Under the pieces are notes generated by a model that did not search any database, had not been told where the DNA came from, and saw only the letters and a list, made by a program, of their open reading frames with translations. Made by a program: the position numbers and the translations under genes. This document shows, in pieces, positions 45,930-54,797 of a DNA stretch of 64,000 nt. The first letter of the stretch is position 1; every line of letters starts with the position of its first letter. Source of the DNA: Anthonomus grandis grandis (Eukaryota > Arthropoda > Insecta > Coleoptera > Curculionidae); assembly GCF_022605725.1 (NCBI RefSeq), contig NC_065563.1, positions 10,566,518-10,630,517 on the forward strand. The letters run 5' to 3'.

Positions 45930-46035
45930 ATTTAAACATGTATATCATGCGACAATAAATACGACATAGGCGCACGGACTAGTTACTGCGGCATCTGTGA
46001 CACATCAAAGATTCTAATAGATCTCTGAACTGGAC
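45930..46035 (-). repeat. Right TIR of the 3.7-kb element
   Basis: Read inward on the minus strand it starts AGTCCAGTTCAGAGATC, closer to the 10437 copy than to its own left TIR in the first bases, and continues with AGAATCTTTGATGTG and CATGTTTAAAT. Confidence 0.75.
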
Positions 46036-46487
46036 TTTACACGAATAATCTAACGTAACTAACGCCCTGTATAAATAATGCTAAATTCACTACAAAATTC
46101 GTAATTTTCACGTCAAAACACATAAAGTCGTCAATTTTCAAGACGATATTGCGTAAAATCACAAAATTTGTAGCATCACGAATATATCGGCTGGTCGAAG
46201 ACCTGGGAATTTATCAACACACCACCCGAAAAATGACCCGAGAACGTAGGTGAATCATCGTGGAACCGTGTCTGCTCAAGTAAAAACGATGGCATGCAGT
46301 CGTTGCGATTTTGGGGGGTAAACAAATCGGCTCTTGACTCGATGTGGCTATTTATTCACGTATTATAATATTAAAGTTTTTGATAATTATTAAGTGTTTT
46401 ATGTTTAAAACCTTCGTGAGTTATTATAAATTATGAAGAAATTTCAAATTTAAATACCCTGTATCTCGTAAACCTGCAACATTTGTA
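46036..46487. other. Gene-free stretch between two elements
   Basis: No gene. It contains CCCTGTATA words (46063, 46457) like those at MITE ends, without partners that I can see. Confidence 0.45.
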
Positions 46488-46490
46488 TAA

Positions 46491-46650
46491 AGCCCCGTCC
46501 AGACCGAATTTCTAACGCTAGCCAACGGCACATGTGAAGTAACTTGGAACGCGTTGGTTTTGAAACCAACGCTTCCCATTGGCAAACTAGTTGGCGTTGG
46601 CTTGCGTTCGTTCGGTAGTCGAGCGGTAACATCAAAGAGATGCCTGTTTG
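46491..46650 (+). repeat. Left TIR and subterminal CCAACG cluster of Harbinger C
   Basis: TIR from 46491, then GCCAACGGCACATGTG, a near-perfect dyad GCGTTGGTTTTGAAACCAACGC (46551-46572), CCATTGGC and TTGGCGTTGG. The repeated hexamer in both orientations is the kind of subterminal array expected to bind a transposase or its MADF partner. Confidence 0.8.
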
Positions 46651-46745
46651 TGTCGAATTTGGTGTGGACGAGATTTGGATTATTTTCAAATTTCAGTCGT
46701 TCGAAAACATTTGTTCTGTGCGTGCGTATTCTGTGCATATTTTTG

Positions 46746-48829
46746 ATATGGAGTGGACCGAAGATTTGTGTTTAAAATTAATATGGATTTTATAGGGATA
46801 ACCCTATTTTATGGAGCCCTACAAATTTACAATTTAAATCGTCAAAAAAGAAAATAGACATTTGGCAAAACATAGCTAGTCAATTTAACTGCGACATCTC
46901 AGAAATTAAGAAATAAATTGAAAGTTTGATGACTTCTTATCACCGAGAAGTTCGCCGTGAAAATACGACGTTTTCTGGAATGGGGCCAGAAGATTTATAC
47001 CGTTCAAAATGGTTTGCATTCCAAGCTATACAGTTTTTAAATAGCAAGTTTCGTCCAAGAAAAACTAAAAACACTGAAATTGTAATTATATATACCTACT
47101 TTATTATTTCTTAATTAATATAGGTACTAATTTTAAAAAATAGGCAGTTTTTCATGAATTTTGCAAAAATAGGTTTTTGTGAATTTTGTGAATGTGAAAC
47201 CCAAAAATACAAAAAAACAAAATATTAAAAATACATCGATGTCACAACACAGTAGAGATACCTTTTCTATGCATAATCATTTTGCCAAGGTAAAGCACCG
47301 TTGAACGTAAAATATTCGGCAAACTCAGCTCGTATTTGTTCAGCACTTGTAGCCGATTTTCGAGCTACTTTTGGAATGGTGGTTAATCCAGTTTGACCAT
47401 CGGATTGTTTTCGCCATAATCCCTCTATTATTTGTCCATTTATCTCGCTATCAAAACTTCCATTTGGACTATACACTTGTTTCTCAAATAATTGTGCAAG
47501 TAAATGCATGCCATAACAATATTTTCTGCTTTATGTGGTTCTAACAACATTGGCTTCCTTAATACTCGAAACACCGCAGATAATATACCGAATACGTTTT
47601 CAACAATTCTTCTCGCTCGAGAAAGTCTATAATTGGAAGATCCATTTTGATGAGAGCCTGGGTATGGTTTTAAAATATTATCTTTTAAAGGGAAGGCTTC
47701 ATCAGCAACGAAAATATACGGGATATGGTTGTGTCTTCCCGGTAAAACATCTGGATTTGGCAAATTAAGAGAATTTTTTCGAGTTTTTTAAACAAAGTTG
47801 CATTTCTGAAAACACCTCCGTCAGAAATTCTTCCCTGACATCCAATATCGGCATATAGAAAATTGTAATCAGCATCGACAAGTGCAAAAAGGACAATGCT
47901 AAATGTTGATTTATAATTAAAATAATTACTTCCACTGCAAATTGGTGCCTGTATTTGTATATGCTTGCCATCCATGGCACCGAGGCAATGAGGAAAATTC
48001 CAATTTTCTTCATATTGGCGAGCTACTTTAAGCCAATCCTCGGATGTTTCGGGTAGCTGGAAAGAACGTTTTGATTTATTAAGAAAATAATAAAAGTAGC
48101 TAATAAAAAATAAAATAGAAAAAGAAAAAAGGTACAAAAATAAACGTTTATAATTGCTGAATATTGTTATGTACGATGACAAACTATGCGGTTCCGGGTT
48201 CCAACTAACAAGCAGATCAGCCGAGATTAATACAAACCAATTGCAATTACACAAAAAAATTTTTTGAAATCATAATTATAGGACCAATTATTAGACTACG
48301 TAATTATTTCTCAATTATTTGTTTACAGGAGACCAAGTTGGCCAGAAACACTGAATCAGAAGACACATCATCAAACATACAGCAAGAAAGCAGTGAACTT
48401 GTACAGGAAGACACTGAAACACTGAATCAGAAGACAAAGAAAATCCAGGAGGACAGAGAAAACGGAATCTATTCTATATACGGAGTATGTCGCAAGCCAG
48501 CTTGAAAAGTTTGATCCACATGCAACACGAGCTATGGTTAAGCACAAATTTGCCAGCATTCTTTTCGAAGCAGAAATGGGAACATATCGACATCTGCATT
48601 CTGCATCTATGCATCCAAGCTCACAATGGAGTTACCCTGAAAGTAACAGTTCGGCATTAACATCGACTCCATTGCCATCACCCAATTATAGCCAGCAACC
48701 AGAACAGACATTCCAAGGAAAAAAAACATCTGCAACCAATACTGACTCTACACCAGCATTTTTTATCAGCGCTCGGTTCTGCTCCAGGACTTGTCGCACT
48801 CAGTATGGCACAACCCTCGACATCCACTA
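46746..48829 (+). pseudogene. MADF/BESS-type protein of Harbinger C, two exons, broken
   Basis: Exon 1 (46746 to about 47084) starts MEWTEDLCLKLI, then shifts frame to FYRDNPILWSPTNLQF, IDIWQNIASQF and, past a TAA stop near 46913, IESLMTSYHREVRRE and LYRSKWFAFQAIQFL: a full MADF domain. Exon 2 begins after GTTTACAG (48327-48328), is Glu/Ser/Gln-rich, and after another frameshift gives YVASQLEKFDPHATRAMVKH, a BESS-like C-terminal helix pair, with the stop at 48829-48831 or so. The first exon's donor is not clear. Its intron contains the whole of transposase exon 2 on the other strand. Confidence 0.75.
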
Positions 48830-49340
48830 ATGAGCCATCACCTGGACAATATGAACAACTATATTAAGTGCCGCAAATAAAATAATACCTACTTAAGTAC
48901 CTAATGTTTTTATAGGCTAAATTTTATAAGCAAAACCAAATAAAAATTTACCTTGATATATTCTTGTAGTGATTCAACTAAGGCCAAGCAAACTTCTGGA
49001 ATAATGGACGAGATTAATTGCTTCCGTACTTTAAATGTGTACGCCAGACTAGTAAAGGAATTTCCAGTTGCTAGATAGTGCAGGGTAATGGCCAATCTTT
49101 CTTTAGCTGGAATAGCTTTTCGGTAATTGGTATTCTTTTTCTCAATTTTTGGAGCCACTAAATTAAGCAGTTCATCAAATATTTCTGGGGACGTTCGGCG
49201 GAAGTTCCTAAAATGACCAGTCTTCATTCCGAAGCTCATCCAATAAATTACCAGCGTCTGCGCCTTCGCTTCATATTTTTTTTGTTTAGTAAATTATGTA
49301 AAACGAGAAATCCTGCACTTGCACACATTAAATCATCATC
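47267..49340 (-). pseudogene. PIF/Harbinger transposase of element C, two exons, broken
   Basis: Exon 1 (about 49340-48952) has a degraded MKRRRRRW...LLDELRNEDWSF start in shifted frames, then NFRRTSPEIFDELL, AIPAKERLAITLHYLATGNS and LVESLQEYIK, with a GTAAAT donor. Exon 2 starts at 48056 after TTCTTTCCAG: LPETSEDWLKVARQY, GAMDGKH, ADIGCQGRISDGGVF, ADEAFPL, NYRLSRARRIVENVFGIL, and ends GALPWQNDYA. All three catalytic acids (D, D, E) are present. Frameshifts lie near 47768 (an A run) and 47468. The intron (48057-48951) contains exon 2 of the MADF gene and is at a different place in the protein than in element B. Confidence 0.9.
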
Positions 49341-49399
49341 ACTTTCGCTCGATGATATCTTTAGCTCGATGAAAAATTGAAAAACCACCACACATTAAA

Positions 49400-49559
49400 A
49401 AAAAATGTAAAACCACCGAACCGCTACCAACGGTCTTCAATGCAACACTAAAAATTTGGTGTGGACGATGTTCTTCCGACGCTTACCAATTCCAACGCCA
49501 ATGACAGCACATGTGCCGTTGGCGTTGGTCTACGTTGGAAACTCGGTCTGTACGCGGCT
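49400..49559 (-). repeat. Right TIR and subterminal CCAACG cluster of Harbinger C
   Basis: Contains CCAACGGTC, CCAATTCCAACGCC, GTGCCGTTGGCGTTGG, CTACGTTGG, then the TIR ending GCGGCT and TAA. It shares the subterminal word CACATGTGCCGTTGG with the left end in inverse orientation. Confidence 0.8.
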
Positions 49560-49562
49560 TAA

Positions 49563-49949
49563 GACATGTTAAGCTCAATCGCCATATTTTGGTGTGTAGT
49601 ATCTCCAGTTCAGAGATTGTCCCGTAATAACCGTATAATGTGGTATAACCGTAAATTGTGGTATATCATACTGGGTATCCATATACGGATATGCATCTGG
49701 AGGCATTTTTCGATGTACAAGAAAAAATTAATTATTACCAATGGCGTCCATAAAGGGTTTATCGTACATATTTTTTAATAAAAAAAAATACACCACTGCT
49801 TTTTTTCTAAAATAAATTTTATTTTTTATTTCCTTGTTTAATTTTGAGCAACTTTGTATTCTTATCTTCTTTGCTATAATTATTGTGTTTCATATACATT
49901 TTCCACTTTTTTCCAGATTTAAAAAATTCGGTCACCGAGGTGAATCACG
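49563..49949. other. Short gene-free stretch
   Basis: No gene. TCCAGTTCAGAGAT at 49604-49617 matches the outermost bases of the 10437 terminus, but nothing beyond matches. The rest is AT-rich and may include the 5' leader of the next LINE. Confidence 0.4.
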
Positions 49950-49956
49950 CGAGTGT

Positions 49957-50996
49957 CACCGTTCTACGTGTTACAAGTGTAAACAAGGTTTTGATGATAT
50001 TAAGGGAATTATCGAGTGTACGGAGTGTAACGAGTTTTTCCATGGAAAGTGTGAAAATGTTGATCTAAGAGGATTCTACATAAAGAAAACAAGTTGGAAA
50101 TGTAAAACATGGACTGACAGTAGCAACAGACCCGAGAGATCGAGGAAAAGAAGCCGAGTATGATCTATCAAGAAAACTTGATAGATCATATGAATTGTAC
50201 CTTAGACCGATTTGCCAGTAAAACTAATGCACTCAATGAAAAAGTTAATATACTATTGGCTGAAAACATCAGCCTTAAAGAAGAAATTGCATATTTAAAA
50301 AGTATGCAATTAAAAAATAATATTGTTGAAAAACGGGTGTCTGAGAAAGCATCATATGCATCGGTCACCCAAAGTAAGGTCTTAGTTGTTAATCAGAAGG
50401 GCGCGATTCCAAAGGATATTAAAAAAATAAAGGAAGATTTAAAAACAAAAATAAATCCAACAGACATCAGAATCGGAGAAACACTGGGGAGAGCGACAAA
50501 GAAAGGTGGATTAATCTAAAACTGTGGCACGGAAAAAGAAATTACCAACATCCAATTCAAAGTAAACTTGGTGAAAGCTATAGTGTTGATAGACCCAAAA
50601 TGTTACAAAGACGTATTGAAGTGGTAGGTGTAAATGAAAAAGAAAATGTGAATAGTGACAAAGATATAATAACAAAGGTAATTAAGCAAAATGATTTAAA
50701 TAATAGTTCAAAAAATTTTAATATGAGAGTAATACGGCGAACAAATATTGTTAGAAATAGATTTAATTTAATATTTAAGGTGGATGAAAATACATACAGT
50801 TTGATTATAGAAAGAGAAAGAATGAATATAGGATGGAATCGTTGTCCTGTGTTCGATGAATATGGCATTATTATGTGTTACAAGTGTTGTCAATATGGTC
50901 ATGTTAGTAAAGACTGCACACAAAGCAAAGTTTGTTCAAAATGTATAGTGAAAATCATGACAGTAAAGAATGTAATAATATGGCTTGTCTCTTAAT
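49957..50996 (+). pseudogene. LINE ORF1: PHD-like finger, coiled coil, CCHC knuckle
   Basis: CYKCKQGFDD...IECTECNEFFHGKCEN...WKCKTW is a C4HC3-type PHD finger in which the last Cys is Trp (KCKTW). The frame breaks at 50160 within a perfect 14-bp hairpin. Next come KVNILLAENISLKEEIAYLK (coiled coil) and a basic region to a stop at 50517-50519. After another shift near 50550, LQRRIEVVGVNEKENV leads to MCYKCCQYGHVSKDC, a CCHC zinc knuckle, with a partial second one. PHD-like fingers may read histone tails or act in protein contacts; the knuckles bind nucleic acid. An upstream Met at 49834 with a hydrophobic leader is not likely to be the start. Confidence 0.75.
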
Positions 50997-51069
50997 ATTA
51001 ATCATGTGGTTTGGGATAGAACTAATTGTGAAACTCAACGTAAAAGAATCGAAAATATTAAAAAGGGTA

Positions 51070-53893
51070 AATTTATTAAATAGCAATTAGATTCTGAAAT
51101 CTTAGGTTCAAGTGTCCTATATTTTAATTGCCAGGGATACTTAAATAATAAAGATAATATTAATGTATTTGTAAGTGATTGGCAGCGTCAGCTTTTGCTT
51201 TTATCCGAAACTCATGTTTGTGTAGATATTGATTTGTGTGAGTTGAATGTTGATGGGTTACCATATTGAACAGTGCTTGACAGATAATAAAAGAACTGGA
51301 GGAGACATGGCATTAATAAGAAGTGATCTCAAATATAAATTAAAATATGTGCAGTGTGTTCAAAGTTATGTATGGTGTCTATCGCTAGAATTTTCAATAT
51401 CAAATATCTTTGTACTGTTTTATATCATTTTATAGCGAAAATGCAAAGTTTGTGGACTTTTTTTATTGATTATCTCGATCAGGTTAGTGCTTTTGAGGGT
51501 GTCAACATTGTTGTAGGAGACTTTAATTTTGATTTACTTAAACCTTCGTTTTATGGTGAAAAAATTCTATCTTTCTTATACTCAAATTGTTGACTCTCCT
51601 ACTCGTATTACAGATAAAAGTCAGACATTAATTGATTATATTGTAACGAATAATGCGAATTTGTCATTTAAGATTCATTTAACACCCAAGATAAGTGATC
51701 ATTGTATTCTGGCTGTACATCCTGCTCTGAAAATAAATGAAAACCGTGATGTTTGTATTAATCGTAGGTGTATGAAGAGCTACAATGTAAACCAACTCCA
51801 TGATTATCTTTATGATACTGAATGGACAAATAATAGTGCGGATGTGAATATTTTGGCAAATATTTTTGTTGATAGTATCACAAATATATTAAACTCTATG
51901 TGCCCAAATAAAACCATTGGATTGGATTACGTTTGATATCCGTGAGAGAATGAATGTAAGAGATAAGTTATATGTTAGGGCTGTTGTAGAAAAAGGTAAT
52001 GGAGTATGAAAGAAATACAAAAGAGTACGAAACTTAATCGTTAATCAAATTAAAAATGAAAAAGATAAATATTTTAGAGAAGTTATTGATGAAAATAAAA
52101 AAAATCCGCGTGAAATGTGGAAAAACCTCAAAAAGTTACTTCCTGGAAAAAATATTTTATTACCAAACGAAATTAAATTTGATGACCAAATGAATTACAA
52201 AAAAGTTGGAGATACTTACCAACCGAAATGTTGTGTTACACTAAATAAATAAGATAATTCAAGTCCGACAAGATGTTTTCACTGTACCATTGTCTACCAC
52301 CTTCAAAAACAAATGAATTACAAATTGCAACAAAGTTGAATAAATATTTTATAAATAGTAATATTGATATTATCAATAGTATTCCAAACTATTCTCTCTC
52401 TTATGACACCTTTGTCAATCCCCCTAATATTCAATATCCGGAGTTCTCAAATTTTAAAGAAATATCCCTGACTGAATTAAAGATAATTCTGAAAAACATG
52501 AAGAATGTCGGAGGCGGAGAAAATGAAATTTCAAAAAAGGTTTTGTGTGACGTATGTAGTGTGGCTGGAAATCGACTTTTAAATATAGTAAATACATCAC
52601 TCTCAAGCGGAGTATTTCCAGAGGCTTGGAAAGTTCAACAATAATCCCTGTACCAAAAGTACTAAATACTATTTCCCACAATGAGTTTAGACCAATAAAT
52701 ACTGTGGAGGTTTATGAGAAAGTGTTAGAAATTGCTGTGAAAGAACAACTACAAGAATACTGTGATTTTAACGATATTTTATGATAAATCAATCAGGTTT
52801 TCGTGAGCGTCACTCATGTGAATCTGCTGTAATTAATATATGCGATACCTTCTTGAAAGAACTGGTTAAGAGCAACTTTGCTCTGGCTGTGTTTCTCGAT
52901 TTTAAGAGAGCATTCGAGACTGTAAATAGAGCTAATCTGTTAAAAAAAATGGAAAAGATGGGTATTAAACATGTTTTAATGTGGTTTAAATCTTACTTAC
53001 AAAACAGGTCGGAAAATGTCAAGTTTAAAAACAGTGTGTCAGAATTACTAATAAATGAATATGGAGTACCTCAGGGAACTGTTTTAGGTCCCCTGTTATT
53101 TCTGTTATATATTAATGATATCGTCAATGTTATAAGTGGTTGTAAAATAGAGCTTTTTACAGACGACACTATGATTTATTTAATCGGGAGGGATCTAAAT
53201 GAAATGCAAATAATTCTTAATAATGATTTATCTAATTTATTGAAATGGCTTTGCAGTAATAGTCTTTGTTTAAATACATCTAAATCGAAATTTTGTTTAT
53301 TTGGGAAAAAGAGCAAATTAATGCACATCAATGTGAAAGATATTAACATTATGGTAAATAATGAAAAGATATACATGGAAGTAACATTTGATTGTAACTT
53401 AAATTTTTATGCACACGCTGATTACATAACTAAAAAATTTTCCAAAACAATTGGTTTCATTGCAAGAGTAGGAAAACAATTATCAATGGCTACAAAACTA
53501 TTACTGTATAATAGCATTGCAGCTCCGCATCTTGAATTTTGCTTAACAATTTTATACAATTTACAGACTTTAAAATTGAACAGTTGCAGCTTGTACAAAA
53601 CAGAGCAATGAGAACTATTTTGAAATGCAATAGATATACACCAATCGTAATGATGCATAACGTCCTGAATATGATGTCTGGTAAGCAAAAAATTATGTTT
53701 AGCATCTATTTTTTTTGTATAATATGTTACCATCATATATTTGTAAAACGGTGAAGTTTTTTAGAGATTTTCATCATTATCAAACTCGAAACTGTAACAA
53801 TTTCATACTGATCGATAGGTGTAACTCTAACCAGATGTTAAATTCGGTCCTACAGAGAGGCTTTCAAGATTTTAATAATTACCAACAACGATA
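51070..53893 (+). pseudogene. LINE ORF2 (AP endonuclease plus RT), heavily frameshifted
   Basis: Endonuclease pieces: VLYFNCQGYLNN, LLLSETHV, NIVVGDFNFDLL, DSPTRITDKSQTLIDYI and PKISDHC. RT pieces: NEFRPINTVEVYEKVLE, QSGFRERHSCESAV, VFLDFKRAFETVN, YGVPQGTVLGPLLFLLYIND, LFTDDTMIYL and LNTSKSKFCLFG. The clean RT core spans 52781-53611, and the tail continues in other frames to about 53893. At least six shifts or stops separate the pieces. At motif C the usual FADD is FTDD, and at the YRPIS motif the sequence is FRPIN. It is in the same broad group as the LINE at 2-6.5 kb but only distantly similar. Confidence 0.85.
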
Positions 53894-54169
53894 AGAGACT
53901 GTGATTCTGTATAATTTTAATAATTTTAAAAGGCTGGTTAGGGCACATATATTGTCCTAGGATTTTGTTACCTTTGCCTAATTGTTTTTTTTTATTTTTT
54001 CATTTTGTTTATTTTTTATAGTATGTTGTTTAGGATCACTATTTTAGTTTAACACTTATTTTAAGTTTAATTTTAGTATGTGGCTTGAATTATTATAGTA
54101 AATATATGTGCAGATAAATATTGTAGTGAAGTGAGAACAATGATGAGGTATTTGTGGGTGGCAGAAGAG

Positions 54170-54615
54170 CTGTGTTTGCTATCCATGGAACAACCGGGAT
54201 ACTGAAAAAGTTTTCATGGATTAACCGGGATTTGACATGGTCTCTTCAAAAAAACCAGGACACCCTGAACTAGTTCACCAGACCATAGGTAATTGACCTC
54301 ATGACCGAGATTCACCGATTCGCGCAACATTTTATGGCGTAATAGTAACCTCAAGTGCATACAATATGTATATTATATTTTTTACACAATAAGCGTATAT
54401 TGATTAATTTATAAGGGTATATTAATAATTAATTAATTAATAATATTATTGTCAAGTTAGTAAGAGGGTTATGTATGTGATAATTTTTAATAACTTCTGA
54501 ACCAGTTTTGGTGGCGGGGTGCTTAGGTCGGACCGGAATAATGCGGTATCCTTTGGATAACCGGGATGCTGCTGTTCCTGGTAAAACCGGGGCGTTGCAA
54601 ATGTCGGGGATCGGG
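54170..54615. repeat. Patch with four AACCGGGAT-type words inside the LINE 3' UTR
   Basis: AACAACCGGGATACTG, TTAACCGGGATTTG, ATAACCGGGATGCTG and AAAACCGGGGCG occur in two clusters at the ends of a 440-bp stretch, with an AT-rich middle. This may be a separate small element. No clear TIR or target duplication found. Confidence 0.4.
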
Positions 54616-54797
54616 ATACCCAGCATTTGATATTTATTGCTTACTTATATGGTACTCTTGCTGATTAAATATGTTGTTGAATTAGGTTTATGAACACTAA
54701 TAATAATATTATATGTATTTTTATTTTTATAAATTTGTTGTTTTTGTATGTAGCTGTTTATGCTAAATAAAGATTATTATTATTATTATTGTTATTA

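Larger units (their letters stand above)
42355..46035. mobile_element. 3.7-kb long-TIR element related to the 10.4-kb DUF7869-type transposon
   Basis: The left end AGTTCAGTTCAGAGATCTATT (42355-) and the right end, inverted, AGTCCAGTTCAGAGATCTATT-type (46035 back to 45930) match through GAATCTTTGATGTG, TAGTCCGTG and CATGTTTAAAT, giving TIRs of about 95-105 bp with indels. The left 530 bp match 10437-10842. At 43592 CTATGGATTTCAACTTCATCTC matches the start of the DUF7869-like gene (10841), but nothing more of the gene follows, so this copy is non-autonomous. No clear target duplication is seen. Confidence 0.7.
46491..49559. mobile_element. Harbinger element C, complete with TIRs and TAA target duplication
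   Basis: 3069 bp. The ends start AGCC[C/G]CGT[C/A]CAGACCGA[A/G]TTTC, with TAA at 46488-46490 and 49560-49562. It carries a minus-strand transposase and a plus-strand MADF/BESS gene, interlocked as in element B, and both are broken. Subterminal regions at both ends are packed with CCAACG/CGTTGG words, and both share CAACGGCACATGTG. TIR sequence differs from element B but resembles element A. Confidence 0.93.
49950..54797 (+). mobile_element. Jockey/CR1-group LINE with PHD-like and zinc-knuckle ORF1
   Basis: Order: ORF1 with a PHD-like finger, coiled coil and CCHC knuckle; ORF2 with AP endonuclease and RT; a 3' UTR of about 900 bp; and AATAAAGA followed by a TTA tail (54773-54797). It is heavily frameshifted. 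A PHD-like finger in ORF1 is known from several CR1-related groups. A distinct patch at 54170-54615 inside the 3' UTR may be a separate insertion. The 5' end is not visible. Confidence 0.8.

Noticed and set aside
49604..49617. A fourth copy of the long-TIR terminus (TCCAGTTCAGAGAT)
   Set aside because: Only 14 bases match and the similarity does not extend, so it may be chance.
50160..50163. ATGA stop-start overlap suggesting reinitiation between two ORF1 parts
   Set aside because: The overlap lies in the palindromic hairpin at a frame break, so mutation explains it more simply.
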